Positions 54,962 through 64,000 of a stretch of DNA of 64,000 nucleotides are shown here, one piece after another. Where the stretch lies: NCBI RefSeq assembly GCF_001277195.1, contig NZ_CP012268.1, forward strand, positions 1,054,001 through 1,118,000, read 5' to 3'. Both the position numbers and the translations under genes were made by a program. The DNA is from Cronobacter muytjensii ATCC 51329 (lineage in GTDB: Bacteria; Pseudomonadota; Gammaproteobacteria; Enterobacterales; Enterobacteriaceae). How positions within the stretch are numbered: the first letter of the stretch is position 1; each line of letters begins with the position of its first letter. The notes under the pieces are model-generated. The model had not been told where the DNA came from. It saw nothing but the letters and a program-made list of their open reading frames with translations, and made no database searches.

Positions 54962-55154
54962 GTTCCACTCCTTGTGGCAGAGAAAAACGCACGTCTCTAA
55001 GCATAGCCGTGAATTCGCGACGAGTCCGAAAAGGTTGAAAAATCAGCGTATAAACTTGCGTTTGGCTTCTTCCCTGCTAAGGCTTATGGCACACTGCACA
55101 CCTTAATCTTTGTGGCGGCAACGTTGCGGCTGCGTCTAAAAGAGAGTTAATCCT

Positions 55155-57452
55155 ATGAAATGGCTTTGTTCTGTGGGTATGGCCGTGAGCCTTGCGCTGC
55201 AACCGGCCCTGGCGTCTGAACAGTTCGGCGATCATCCGCTGACGCCCGAAGCGCGGGATGCGTTCGTGACCGATTTACTCAAAAAAATGACGGTCGATGA
55301 GAAAATTGGCCAGCTGCGCCTGATTAGCGTGGGGCCGGATAACCCGAAAGAAGCGATTCGGGACATGATTAAAGAGGGACAGGTCGGCGCGATTTTCAAT
55401 ACCGTGACCCGCCCGGATATCCGCGCGATGCAGGATCAGGTGATGCAGTTAAGCCGCCTGAAAATCCCGCTGTTTTTTGCCTACGATGTGCTGCACGGTC
55501 AGCGCACCATTTTCCCGAACAGCCTGGGCCTGGCGTCTACCTTTAACCTCGACGCGGTGAAAACCGTGGGCCGCGTGTCGGCGTATGAAGCCGCTGACGA
55601 CGGTCTGAACATGACCTGGGCGCCGATGGTCGACGTGACGCGCGACCCGCGCTGGGGTCGCGGCTCGGAGGGGTTCGGCGAGGATACCTATCTCACCAGC
55701 ATGATGGGCAAAACCATGGTGGAGTCGATGCAGGGCAAAAGCCCGGCGGACCGCTACTCGGTCATGACCAGCGTGAAACACTTCGCCGCTTACGGCGCCG
55801 TGGAGGGCGGTAAAGAGTACAACACCGTTGATATGAGCTCCCAGCGCCTGTTCAACGACTACATGCCGCCGTACAAAGAGGCGCTCGACGCGGGCAGCGG
55901 CGGGGTAATGATTGCGCTTAACTCCCTGAACGGCACCCCGGCGGCGTCCGATGGCTGGCTGCTAAAAGATCTGCTGCGCGGCGACTGGGGCTTTAAAGGC
56001 ATTACCATTTCCGACCACGGCGCGATTAAAGAGCTTATCAAACACGGTACGGCATCCGGCCCGGAAGACGCAGTGCGCGTGGCGATTAAATCCGGCGTTG
56101 ATATGAGCATGGCGGATGAGTATTACAGCAAATATCTGCCGGATCTTATCAAGAGCGGCAAAGTGACAATGGCCGAACTTGACGACGCCACCCGTCACGT
56201 GCTGAACGTCAAATATGACATGGGGCTGTTTAACGATCCGTACAGTCATCTGGGGCCGAAAGAATCCGACCCGAAAGACACCAACGCCGAGAGCCGCCTG
56301 CACCGCGACGACGCGCGTCGCGTGGCACGCGAAAGCCTGGTGCTGCTGAAAAACCGCCTGGAGACGCTGCCGCTGAAAAAATCCGGCACTATCGCGGTGG
56401 TCGGGCCGCTCGCTGACAGCAAGCGCGACATGATGGGCAGCTGGTCAGCGGCGGGCGTGGCGGATCAGTCCGTGACGCTGCTGCAGGGCATGAAAAACGT
56501 GGCGGGCGATAAGGCGAAAATTCTCTTCGCCAAAGGCGCGAACGTCACCGACGATAAAGGTATTGTCGACTTCCTGAATCTCTACGAGCCGGCTGTGGTC
56601 GTGGATAAACGCACGCCGAAGGAAATGATCGATGAAGCGGTGAACGTCGCGAAGCAGTCTGACGTGGTCGTGGCAGTGGTCGGCGAAGCCCAGGGCATGG
56701 CCCATGAGGCGTCCAGCCGTACTGACCTGACCATTCCGCAGAGCCAGCGCGATCTGATTAGCGCGCTGAAAGCGACCGGTAAACCGCTGGTGCTGGTGCT
56801 GATGAATGGCCGCCCGCTGGCGCTGGTGAAAGAAGATCAGCAGGCGGACGCGATCCTGGAAACCTGGTTTGCCGGGACCGAAGGCGGTAACGCCATCGCC
56901 GACGTGCTCTTTGGCGACTATAACCCGTCGGGCAAGCTGCCAATTTCCTTCCCGCGCTCGGTCGGCCAGATCCCGGTCTACTACAGCCACCTCAACACGG
57001 GCCGCCCGTACAACCCGGAAAAACCGAACAAATACACTTCGCGCTACTTTGACGAAGCCAACGGCCCGCTGTACCCGTTCGGTTATGGCCTGAGCTACAC
57101 CACGTTCAGCGTGTCCGACGTGAAGCTCTCCGCGCCGACCATGAAACGTGACGGCAAAGTGACCGCCAGCGTGACGGTGACCAACACCGGCAAACGCGAG
57201 GGCGCGACGGCGGTGCAGATGTATCTTCAGGACGTTACGGCGTCCATGAGTCGTCCGGTGAAACAGCTGCGCGGTTTTGAGAAAGTGACGCTCAAGCCTG
57301 GCCAAAGCCAGACCGTCAGCTTCCCGATCGACGTCGAGGCGCTGAAATTCTGGAACCAGCGTATGAAATATGACGCCGAGCCTGGCAAGTTTAATGTCTT
57401 TATCGGGCTTGATTCCGCCCGCGTGAAGCAGGGCGAATTCGAACTGCTGTAA
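55155..57452 (+). CDS. bglX: Periplasmic beta-glucosidase BglX (GH3)
   Basis: A 765-residue enzyme, the E. coli length. The signal peptide MKWLCSVGMAVSLALQPALA is cut before SEQFGD. The glycoside hydrolase 3 N-terminal barrel has the nucleophile aspartate in ITISDHGAI. The C-terminal sandwich and a fibronectin-like FN3 domain (VTVTNTGKREG) follow. It hydrolyses beta-linked glucosides in the periplasm. It is divergent from dld and ends at a terminator. Confidence 0.97.
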   Translation: MKWLCSVGMAVSLALQPALASEQFGDHPLTPEARDAFVTDLLKKMTVDEKIGQLRLISVGPDNPKEAIRDMIKEGQVGAIFNTVTRPDIRAMQDQVMQLSRLKIPLFFAYDVLHGQRTIFPNSLGLASTFNLDAVKTVGRVSAYEAADDGLNMTWAPMVDVTRDPRWGRGSEGFGEDTYLTSMMGKTMVESMQGKSPADRYSVMTSVKHFAAYGAVEGGKEYNTVDMSSQRLFNDYMPPYKEALDAGSGGVMIALNSLNGTPAASDGWLLKDLLRGDWGFKGITISDHGAIKELIKHGTASGPEDAVRVAIKSGVDMSMADEYYSKYLPDLIKSGKVTMAELDDATRHVLNVKYDMGLFNDPYSHLGPKESDPKDTNAESRLHRDDARRVARESLVLLKNRLETLPLKKSGTIAVVGPLADSKRDMMGSWSAAGVADQSVTLLQGMKNVAGDKAKILFAKGANVTDDKGIVDFLNLYEPAVVVDKRTPKEMIDEAVNVAKQSDVVVAVVGEAQGMAHEASSRTDLTIPQSQRDLISALKATGKPLVLVLMNGRPLALVKEDQQADAILETWFAGTEGGNAIADVLFGDYNPSGKLPISFPRSVGQIPVYYSHLNTGRPYNPEKPNKYTSRYFDEANGPLYPFGYGLSYTTFSVSDVKLSAPTMKRDGKVTASVTVTNTGKREGATAVQMYLQDVTASMSRPVKQLRGFEKVTLKPGQSQTVSFPIDVEALKFWNQRMKYDAEPGKFNVFIGLDSARVKQGEFELL

Positions 57453-57470
57453 ACGGTTGTTGAAAGTCAG

Positions 57471-57496
57471 AGGGCCGGGAAACCGGCCCTTTTTTA
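57471..57496 (+). terminator. Rho-independent terminator after bglX
   Basis: AGGGCCGG (57471-57478), loop GAAA, CCGGCCCT (57483-57490), then a T run. It lies 19 bp after the bglX stop. Confidence 0.92.
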
Positions 57497-57559
57497 TGCC
57501 GTTTTTCTTCCAAAAAATGCCATTTCCCGTCTTTTCCCTCCGCCCGTAACATTTATCAA

Positions 57560-57567
57560 CTACGCTT
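57560..57567 (+). promoter_or_regulatory. Sigma-S-like -10 element upstream of osmF
   Basis: CTACGCTT fits the sigma-S -10 pattern KCTAYRCTTAA in its core. It lies 42 bp before the osmF ATG. E. coli osmF-yehYXW is RpoS-dependent and osmotically induced, so the match is expected. Confidence 0.6.
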
Positions 57568-57608
57568 TTCTCTTAAGCCCTTAGCGAAGCGGATAAAAGA
57601 GGAAAATC

Positions 57609-58517
57609 ATGACGCTGAAACAGTGGAGCGCGGCAGGTCTGTTGCTGCTGGCGGCAGGCGCGCAGGCGGCCGAGCCGGTGAAAGTGGGTTCGAAAATCGA
57701 CACTGAAGGCGCGCTGCTCGGCAACATTATTTTGCAGGTGCTGGAAAGCCACGGCGTGAAAACGGTCAACAAAGTGCAGCTTGGCACCACGCCAGTGGTG
57801 CGCGGAGCCATTACCTCCGGCGAGCTGGATATCTACCCGGAATACACCGGCAACGGCGCGTTCTTCTTTAAACAGGAAAACGATCCGGCCTGGAAAAACG
57901 CGCATCAGGGCTACGAGAAAGTGAAAAAGCTCGACGCTGAGCAGAACAAGCTGGTCTGGCTGACGCCTGCGGCGGCGAACAACACCTGGACCATCGCGGT
58001 GCGTCAGGATCTGGCGCAGAAGAACAAACTGACCTCGCTTGCCGATCTCAGCCGTTATCTGAAAGCGGGCGGTACGTTTAAGCTTGCCGCCTCGGCGGAA
58101 TTTATCGAGCGCGCCGACGCGCTGCCGGCATTTGAAAAAGCCTACGACTTTAAACTCAACCAGAACCAGCTGCTGTCGCTTGCGGGCGGCGATACTGCGG
58201 TAACTATCAAAGCGGCGGCCCAGCAAACCTCCGGCGTGAATGCCGCGATGGCGTATGGCACCGACGGACCGGTCGCCGCGCTCGGCCTGCAAACGCTCAC
58301 AGACCCGAAAGGCGTTCAGCCGGTCTACGCGCCAGCGCCGGTGGTACGCGAGGCGGTGCTGAAGGCGTACCCGGACATGCCGCAATGGTTTGAGCCGGTC
58401 TTTAAAGCGCTGGATGAGAAAACGCTGCAAACGCTGAACGGCCAGATTGCGGTTGAAGGACTGGATGCCGGTAAAGTGGCGTCGCAGTGGCTGAAAGAAA
58501 AAGGACTGGTGAAATAG
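57609..58517 (+). CDS. osmF: Glycine betaine-type ABC binding protein OsmF (YehZ)
   Basis: A 302-residue periplasmic protein (E. coli 305). The signal peptide MTLKQWSAAGLLLLAAGAQA is cut before AEPVKVGSKIDTEG. It is an OpuAC-type binding protein. The family segments GELDIYPEYTGNG and GVNAAMAYGTDG are present. It serves the YehYXW importer, which in E. coli handles betaine with low affinity under osmotic and stationary stress. yehY follows after 29 bp. Confidence 0.95.
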   Translation: MTLKQWSAAGLLLLAAGAQAAEPVKVGSKIDTEGALLGNIILQVLESHGVKTVNKVQLGTTPVVRGAITSGELDIYPEYTGNGAFFFKQENDPAWKNAHQGYEKVKKLDAEQNKLVWLTPAAANNTWTIAVRQDLAQKNKLTSLADLSRYLKAGGTFKLAASAEFIERADALPAFEKAYDFKLNQNQLLSLAGGDTAVTIKAAAQQTSGVNAAMAYGTDGPVAALGLQTLTDPKGVQPVYAPAPVVREAVLKAYPDMPQWFEPVFKALDEKTLQTLNGQIAVEGLDAGKVASQWLKEKGLVK

Positions 58518-58546
58518 CGCTCCGGCGCTCGCCTGCAGGAACCGTT

Positions 58547-59704
58547 TTGTCGATTAGATGCCATAACCGGGTGCTGGTGCTGCTGGCGGCTCTGCTTGCC
58601 GCCGCCGCGCTGTTGCCCTTTTTAAATCACGCGCCGAACCGTCTGGTCTCCGGCGCGCCGCTCGGCCTCACTGCGCTGTTTCCCGTCGTCGCGCCCGCGC
58701 TCTGGGCGCTACCGCTTTTGCTTTGTCTGCTCGCCTGCGTTCCCGGAAAGCCAGGAGCCTGGCTCGCGCTCATTAGCGCGCAGGGGTTGTTTATCGCGCT
58801 GCTTTACGTCACGGGCGCGGAGGCGACGCAGCTTGCCCAGACGGGCAGCCGGCTTGCGCGCACGTCGCCCGGCAGCGGGCTGTGGCTGATGCTGGCCGTC
58901 GCGCTCCTTGCCGCGAGCGACGCTATCGGCCGGCTGACGCGTAAGCCCCTCTGGCGCTGGCTGCTGCACGCGCAGATCTGGATAGCGCCGCTGTGGCTGC
59001 TGATGAGCGGACACTTCGACGCGTTGTCGCTTCTCAAAGAATACGCCAACCGCCAGACGGTGTTTGATGACGCCACGGCGCGCCATCTGACGCTGCTGTT
59101 CAGTACGCTCCTGGCGGCGCTCGTGATTGGCCTGCCGCTCGGGATCCTCTGCCATCGCCGTCCGCGCTGGCAGCCGGGCCTGTTTGCGGCGCTCAATATT
59201 ATTCAGACAGTGCCGTCGGTCGCGCTCTTTGGCCTGCTGATGGCGCCGCTCGCCGGGCTGGCGCGGGAATTGCCGACGCTTGGCGCGATGGGCGTTTCCG
59301 GCACCGGCATGGCGCCTGCGCTGATTGCGCTCACGCTCTATGCGCTGCTGCCGCTGGTGCGCGGCGTGGTGGCCGGGCTTGGCCAGGTGCCCGCGCCGGT
59401 GCTGGAGAGCGCGAAAGGCATGGGGATGTCCGCGCGTCAGCGCTTCTGGCATGTCGAAACGCCGCTGGCGCTGCCGGTGTGGCTGCGCAGTCTGCGGGTC
59501 GTGGCGGTGCAGACGGTGGGCATGGCGGTGGTCGCCGCGCTTATCGGCGCAGGCGGCTTTGGCGCGCTGGTGTTTCAGGGGTTGCTCAGCAGCGCGCTCG
59601 ATCTGGTGCTGCTCGGCGTGATTCCCGTGGTAGCGCTGGCCGTAGTGCTGGATGCGCTGTTTACCTTGGTTATCGGGGCGCTGGAGGCGAAACGAGATGA
59701 TTGA
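58547..59704 (+). CDS. yehY: Osmoprotectant ABC permease YehY, probable TTG start
   Basis: From TTG 58547, with CAGGA seven bases upstream, the protein has 385 residues, the exact E. coli length. It aligns from the first residue (SIRCHNRVL versus TYFRINPVL). Eight or more helices lead to an OpuB-type permease core with QTIPSVALFGLL-like and ESAKGMGMSARQRFWHV segments. A longer frame from 58487 would overlap osmF and is rejected. It overlaps yehX by eight bases. Confidence 0.9.
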   Translation: MSIRCHNRVLVLLAALLAAAALLPFLNHAPNRLVSGAPLGLTALFPVVAPALWALPLLLCLLACVPGKPGAWLALISAQGLFIALLYVTGAEATQLAQTGSRLARTSPGSGLWLMLAVALLAASDAIGRLTRKPLWRWLLHAQIWIAPLWLLMSGHFDALSLLKEYANRQTVFDDATARHLTLLFSTLLAALVIGLPLGILCHRRPRWQPGLFAALNIIQTVPSVALFGLLMAPLAGLARELPTLGAMGVSGTGMAPALIALTLYALLPLVRGVVAGLGQVPAPVLESAKGMGMSARQRFWHVETPLALPVWLRSLRVVAVQTVGMAVVAALIGAGGFGALVFQGLLSSALDLVLLGVIPVVALAVVLDALFTLVIGALEAKRDD

Positions 59705-60638
59705 ATTTCAGCAGGTCAGTAAATTTTATGACGGCAGTGCTGCGGTAAAGGATATCAGCCTGACGTTTGCAGAGGGCGCGTTCTCGGTGCTTATCGGCAC
59801 TTCGGGCTCCGGCAAGTCCACCACGCTGAAGATGATTAACCGCCTTGTGGAGCACGACGCGGGTGAGATCCGCTTTGCGGGCGAGGAGATCCGCCGTTTT
59901 TCTCCGGAGGCGCTGCGTCGGCGCATGGGCTATGCCATTCAGTCGGTCGGGCTGTTTCCGCACTGGACGGTGGCGCAGAATATCGCCACCGTGCCGCAAC
60001 TGCTGAAGTGGCCGAAGGCGCGCATTCAGGCGCGGGTGGATGAACTGCTCACGCTGCTCGGGCTGGCGCCTGAGGCGTTTCGCGACCGCTACCCGCACCA
60101 GCTCTCCGGCGGGCAGCAGCAGCGCGTCGGCGTGGCGCGCGCGCTGGCGGCCGATCCGGAAGTGTTGCTGATGGATGAGCCGTTCGGCGCGCTCGACCCG
60201 GTGACCCGCACCGCGCTGCAACAGGAAATGCGCCGTATTCATCAGTTGCTCGGGCGCACCATCGTGCTGGTGACGCACGACATCGACGAGGCGCTGAGCC
60301 TTGCGCAGCATCTGGTGCTGATGGATAACGGTGAAGTGGTGCAGCAGGGCACGCCGCTCTCGCTGCTGACCGCGCCGCGTAACGATTTTGTGCGTGATTT
60401 TTTCGGGCGCAGCGAGCTTGGCGTGCGGTTGTTGTCGCTCAAACAGGTCGCGGACTTTATCGAGCCGGGGGCAGGCGAAGGCGAGCCGGTGGCCGAAACC
60501 TTAACGCTTCGCGAGGCGATGTCGCTGTTTGTCGAACGCCAGTGCGAGGCGCTGTCGGTGGTGGACGCGCAGGGCGCGCACCGCGGCGTGCTGCGCTTTC
60601 GCCATCTGGTGAATCAGCGGGAGGCGCGGGGTGAATAG
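59697..60638 (+). CDS. yehX: Osmoprotectant ABC ATPase YehX
   Basis: From ATG 59697 the protein has 313 residues (E. coli 308). Walker A is GTSGSGKST, the signature LSGGQQQR and Walker B LLMDEPFGAL. A short CBS-like regulatory tail ends the protein, as in ProV/OpuA-type ATPases. It energises YehYW. The start codon overlaps the yehY stop, and its stop overlaps the yehW GTG by eight bases, so expression is tightly coupled. Confidence 0.95.
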   Translation: MIEFQQVSKFYDGSAAVKDISLTFAEGAFSVLIGTSGSGKSTTLKMINRLVEHDAGEIRFAGEEIRRFSPEALRRRMGYAIQSVGLFPHWTVAQNIATVPQLLKWPKARIQARVDELLTLLGLAPEAFRDRYPHQLSGGQQQRVGVARALAADPEVLLMDEPFGALDPVTRTALQQEMRRIHQLLGRTIVLVTHDIDEALSLAQHLVLMDNGEVVQQGTPLSLLTAPRNDFVRDFFGRSELGVRLLSLKQVADFIEPGAGEGEPVAETLTLREAMSLFVERQCEALSVVDAQGAHRGVLRFRHLVNQREARGE

Positions 60639-61362
60639 ACTGCGCGATCCGCTGCTCTGGCTGACGCTTGCGTTTATCGCGCTGCTGCTGGCGATGCCGC
60701 ACAGCGAAGGGCTGTTCCACTGGCTGTTTCCGGGGCTGTCACGCCCGGTCTACCTGCAGGAGAGCTTTGTGGCGCTGACGCTCTCGCATCTGGGGTTAGT
60801 GGCAGTTTCAGGCGCGGTGTCGGTCGCCTGCGGCGTCGCCGTGGGCATTGCGGTGACGCGCCCGTGGGGACGCGAGTTTCGCGCGCTCGCCCAGACGCTT
60901 GCCGCCGCCGGACAGACGTTTCCGCCGGTGGCGGTGCTGGCGATTGCGGTGCCGGTGATGGGGTTTGGCCGCGAACCCGCCATCGTCGCGCTGATCCTCT
61001 ACGGCCTTTTGCCGGTGTTGCAGGGCACCCTCGCGGGGCTCAGCGCAGTACCGGAAGATGTCAAAGAGGTGGCGCGCGGCGTCGGCATGAGCCGCGGGCA
61101 GATCTTACGCAAGGTGGAACTACCGCTGGCATCTGGCGTGATGCTGGCCGGGATCCGCACGTCGGTGATTATTAATATCGGCACCGCCACGATCGCGTCT
61201 ACCGTCGGCGCCAGCACGCTCGGCACTCCAATTATCATTGGCCTGAGCGGCTTTAACACGGCGTATGTGATTCAGGGGGCGGTGCTGGTGGCGCTGGCGG
61301 CGATTCTGGTAGACAGACTCTTCGAGCGCCTGGCGCGGGTTATGAACCGGAATGCAGGATAA
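60631..61362 (+). CDS. yehW: Osmoprotectant ABC permease YehW, GTG start
   Basis: A 243-residue permease, the E. coli length, starting at GTG 60631 with GGGAGGCG upstream. It has five to six helices and the loop EVARGVGMSRGQILRKVELPL, which contacts the ATPase. With YehY it forms the channel of the OsmF importer. Its last 23 bases overlap the end of convergent yohO. Confidence 0.95.
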   Translation: MNRLRDPLLWLTLAFIALLLAMPHSEGLFHWLFPGLSRPVYLQESFVALTLSHLGLVAVSGAVSVACGVAVGIAVTRPWGREFRALAQTLAAAGQTFPPVAVLAIAVPVMGFGREPAIVALILYGLLPVLQGTLAGLSAVPEDVKEVARGVGMSRGQILRKVELPLASGVMLAGIRTSVIINIGTATIASTVGASTLGTPIIIGLSGFNTAYVIQGAVLVALAAILVDRLFERLARVMNRNAG

Positions 61363-61450
61363 CGGTGTAGCCTGCGAGCATTACGCCGCCGATACCGCCG
61401 ATGGCCATCAGGACCATGCCGGTTATCAGGCTGATTCGGACTAATTTCAT
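61340..61450 (-). CDS. yohO: Small membrane protein YohO (36 residues)
   Basis: A 36-residue frame on the minus strand begins MKLVRISLITG and contains MAIGGIGGVMLAGYT. This matches E. coli YohO (35 residues), most strongly in the GGIGGVMLAGYT part. AAGGAG lies seven bases before the ATG. It has a single hydrophobic helix; function unknown. It overlaps the yehW 3' end. Confidence 0.9.
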   Translation of the reverse strand: MKLVRISLITGMVLMAIGGIGGVMLAGYTVILHSGS

Positions 61451-61509
61451 GCTGTGCTCCTTATGTTAACCGCGTAATTATACGGTGAAGCGCGACTGTT
61501 AATGAACCT

Positions 61510-62253
61510 TTAAATGGTGTCAGGTTCATGGAGCGAAAAGATCGCATGGCCCTGCTGGCGCCAGGCGGCGATCTGCTCAAGCTGACGCGGCGCGGGCGGC
61601 TCGCCGCACCACACCAGCAGCGTTTTACCGGGGAACAGCTCGGGGCGCAACTGCACCAGCGGCTGCGCCAGCACATCCACCCGCCAGCCTTTTTGCACCG
61701 CCAGCCAGGCCTCCAGCCACAGTCGCGTGGCATCCTGATGCCCCCAGCCGACTACCAGCGCGTCGTTGCCGGGCTTTTTCCACGCGGATTGCAGGCAGAA
61801 CGCAACATAATTAATCAGAATGCCGTCGAGTAAACTTAATAACGCATGCAAAGTGGCATGTTGCAACTGCATCCGGCGGCGCAGCGGGGTATAGAGATGA
61901 TGCACCAGCATCGGGGCCGGGTAGTCGCGCCCAAGCTCGCTTACCCAGTTTCTGACCTGGCCGACGTTACCGCTGCGTAGTTTCGCAAGCAGCATCTCCT
62001 GACGCTCGCGCCAGCCTTCCGGCTCATCCGCGCTGTCGCTGCTAAGCAGCGTTTTGACTTTACTGACCTGGACGCCTTGCTCAATCCAGTGTTTGATTTC
62101 GCGGATGCGGTCGATATCCGCCTCGCTGAACAGGCGGTGACCGCCGTCGGTGCGCACGGGTTTGAGCAGCCCGTAGCGTCGCTGCCATGCGCGCAGCGTC
62201 ACCGGGTTTACTTCGCAAAGATCGGCGACTTCGCCAATCGTATATAGCGCCAT
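61510..62253 (-). CDS. mlrA: MerR-type activator of csgD, MlrA
   Basis: A 247-residue protein (E. coli 243). The MerR HTH is MALYTIGEVADLCEVNPVTLRAW and the following 50 residues. A C-terminal cobalamin-binding-like fold (VGWGHQDATRLWLEAWL) lacks obvious B12 ligands. MlrA activates csgD and thus curli and cellulose. In E. coli its activity is tied to the c-di-GMP module DgcM/PdeR. Found next to yohO, as in E. coli. Confidence 0.94.
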   Translation of the reverse strand: MALYTIGEVADLCEVNPVTLRAWQRRYGLLKPVRTDGGHRLFSEADIDRIREIKHWIEQGVQVSKVKTLLSSDSADEPEGWRERQEMLLAKLRSGNVGQVRNWVSELGRDYPAPMLVHHLYTPLRRRMQLQHATLHALLSLLDGILINYVAFCLQSAWKKPGNDALVVGWGHQDATRLWLEAWLAVQKGWRVDVLAQPLVQLRPELFPGKTLLVWCGEPPAPRQLEQIAAWRQQGHAIFSLHEPDTI

Positions 62254-62384
62254 ACTGGTTCTCTTCCTGGGATCGTACCCGTTAAATGTAGTAGGTGTTG
62301 CACGAACCGGGAAAAAGAGTTTAAACCAGACCGGTTACGGGTAAAACGGCAATCGGACATGCTCAACGACGGGGCATGGCACGA

Positions 62385-62414
62385 AAAAAGGGGAGATGTG
62401 CATCCCCCCTTTAT
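62385..62414 (-). terminator. Terminator after metG
   Basis: AAAGGGG-A-GATG and CATC-C-CCCCTTT form a stem with one mismatch. On the minus strand it is followed by six T. It lies about 33 bp after the metG stop. Confidence 0.8.
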
Positions 62415-62446
62415 TTATGACGCCTGCAGCGCGTCGGTGTGGTGAA

Positions 62447-64000
62447 TTATTTCACCTGCTGCCCCGGTTTGGCGCCGCTGTCCGGGCTTAACAGGAAGAT
62501 ATCTTTCCCGCCTGGGCCCGCAGCCATCACCATCCCTTCGGAGATGCCGAAGCGCATTTTACGCGGCGCGAGATTCGCCACCATCACCGTCAGGCGGCCA
62601 ATCAGCGCCTGCGGGTCCGGGTAAGCGGAGCGGATGCCGGAGAAGACGTTGCGTTTTTCGCCGTCAAGATCCAGCGTCAGGCGCAGCAGCTTGTCGGAGC
62701 CTTCCACAAATTCCGCATTTTCGATAAGCGCCACGCGCAGGTCGATTTTCGCGAAATCGTCAAACGTGATGGTGTCCTGGATAGGGTTGTCCGCCAGTTC
62801 GCCGGTCGCCGGCGCGGCCGCGGCTTTCACTTCTTCTTTTGACGCTTCCACTAACGCTTCCACCTGTTTCATTTCGATACGGTTATACAGCGCCTTAAAG
62901 CTATTCACTTTATGGCCGAGCAGCGGGGCGTTGATGCCATCCCAGGTCAGCCCGGTATTCAGGAACGCCTCGGCGCGCTCGCACAGCTCCGGCAGCACCG
63001 GTTTCAGCCAGGTCATCAGCACGCGGAACAGATTAATGCCCATGGAGCAGATCGCCTGCAGTTCGGCATCGCGACCTTCCTGCTTCGCCACGACCCACGG
63101 CGCCTGTTCGTCGACATAGCGGTTAGCGAGATCGGCAAGCGCCATGATTTCGCGAATGGCCTTACCAAACTCGCGGCTCTCCCACGCGTTGCCAATGACG
63201 ACCGCCGCGTCGGTAAAGGTTTTGTAGAGCGCCGGGTCGGCGAGTTCCGCCGCCAGCTCGCCGTCAAAGCGTTTGGCGATAAAGCCTGCGTTGCGCGACG
63301 CCAGGTTTACCACTTTGTTAACAATGTCGGCATTCACGCGCTGCACGAAATCTTCCAGGTTCAGGTCGATATCGTCGATGCGCGAGGAGAGCTTCGCCGC
63401 GTAGTAGTAACGCAGGCTGTCAGCGTCGAAATGGTTCAGCCAGGTGCTGGCTTTAATAAAGGTGCCGCGCGATTTGGACATCTTCGCGCCGTTGACCGTC
63501 ACGTAGCCGTGGACAAACAGGTTGGTCGGCTTGCGAAAACCGCTGCCTTCCAGCATTGCCGGCCAGAACAGGCTGTGGAAGTAGACGATATCTTTACCGA
63601 TAAAGTGATACAGCTCGGCGTCGGAGTCTTTCTTCCAGTATTCGTCAAAGCTTTCGGTGTCGCCGCGCTTGTCGCACAGGTTTTTGAACGAACCCATATA
63701 GCCAATCGGCGCATCCAGCCAGACGTAGAAATATTTGCCCGGCGCGTTCGGGATTTCAAAGCCGAAGTAAGGCGCGTCGCGGGAGATGTCCCACTGCTGC
63801 AGGCCGGATTCAAACCACTCCTGCATTTTGTTCGCCACCTGCTCCTGGAGCGCGCCGGAACGGGTCCACGCCTGCAGCATTTCGCTAAACGACGGCAGAT
63901 CGAAGAAGAAGTGCTCGGAATCGCGCATCACCGGCGTGGCGCCGGACACCACGGATTTCGGCTCGATAAGCTCGGTCGGGCTGTAGGTCGCGCCGCAGAC
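62447..64000 (-). CDS. metG: Methionyl-tRNA synthetase MetG (N-terminal part outside window)
   Basis: The visible frame covers 517 residues and the stop; E. coli MetG has 677, so about 160 N-terminal residues with the HIGH motif lie beyond 64000. The visible start reads VCGATYSPTELIEP, the zinc-knuckle region. The KMSKS motif occurs in VNGAKMSKSRG. The anticodon-binding domain and the C-terminal tRNA-binding domain (IDLRVALIENAEFV to the end) are complete. It charges tRNA-Met. The gene continues past the right edge. Confidence 0.97.
   Translation of the reverse strand, partial: VCGATYSPTELIEPKSVVSGATPVMRDSEHFFFDLPSFSEMLQAWTRSGALQEQVANKMQEWFESGLQQWDISRDAPYFGFEIPNAPGKYFYVWLDAPIGYMGSFKNLCDKRGDTESFDEYWKKDSDAELYHFIGKDIVYFHSLFWPAMLEGSGFRKPTNLFVHGYVTVNGAKMSKSRGTFIKASTWLNHFDADSLRYYYAAKLSSRIDDIDLNLEDFVQRVNADIVNKVVNLASRNAGFIAKRFDGELAAELADPALYKTFTDAAVVIGNAWESREFGKAIREIMALADLANRYVDEQAPWVVAKQEGRDAELQAICSMGINLFRVLMTWLKPVLPELCERAEAFLNTGLTWDGINAPLLGHKVNSFKALYNRIEMKQVEALVEASKEEVKAAAAPATGELADNPIQDTITFDDFAKIDLRVALIENAEFVEGSDKLLRLTLDLDGEKRNVFSGIRSAYPDPQALIGRLTVMVANLAPRKMRFGISEGMVMAAGPGGKDIFLLSPDSGAKPGQQVK

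Overview
The window is ordinary, gene-dense chromosome of a GC-rich member of the Enterobacteriaceae. Nearly every gene can be matched from memory to an Escherichia coli K-12 counterpart of the yejM-to-metG segment, in nearly the same order. GC-rich codon use, a bcr with a GTG start, and several departures from the E. coli order point to Cronobacter or a near relative. The genus is an inference, not something the sequence proves. I saw no rRNA, tRNA, insertion sequence, prophage, CRISPR array or attachment site.

Layout. 1-6.2 kb: yejM (3' end cut off by the window), yejL, yejK, rplY, radD, rsuA. 6.2-16 kb: bcr, yejG, the yejABEF microcin C/peptide importer, the c-di-GMP phosphodiesterase pdeN and the murein endopeptidase mepS. 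16-23.9 kb: lpxT, the zinc GTPase yeiR, a divergent hexuronate pair (yeiQ and uxuA), efpL, an acetyltransferase, yeiW and setB. 23.9-29.9 kb: the Cra-controlled fruBKA operon, a single-domain 3-dehydroshikimate-dehydratase-like gene, and nfo. 30-38 kb: yeiH/yeiE, lysP, yeiG, an MFS exporter, folE, yeiB. 38-43 kb: galS and the mglBAC galactose importer. 43-51.5 kb: sanA, cdd, yohK/yohJ, dusC, a LysR plus secreted metallo-hydrolase insertion, yohP, yohF, yohD, yohC. 51.6-64 kb: pbpG, an acetyltransferase, dld, bglX, the osmF-yehYXW importer, yohO, mlrA and metG (N-terminal part outside the window).

How the genes work together. Several units form coherent circuits: GalS/CRP with mglBAC; Cra with fruBKA; candidate UxuR/ExuR boxes between yeiQ and uxuA; CRP/CytR at cdd; a sigma-S-like promoter before osmF. 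Envelope functions recur (yejM, mepS, lpxT, pbpG, sanA, yohK/J). Accessory content relative to E. coli is small and local. The QuiC-like gene replaces the pseudouridine/nucleoside genes between fruA and nfo. The MFS gene lies between yeiG and folE, and cirA is missing. The LysR/metallo-hydrolase pair lies between dusC and yohP. preTA is missing between mglC and sanA. I found no clearly new multigene system. The points most worth a second look are the QuiC-like enzyme, the LysR/metallo-hydrolase module with its palindrome, the hairpin terminator in front of dusC, and a 21-bp duplication in the rsuA leader.
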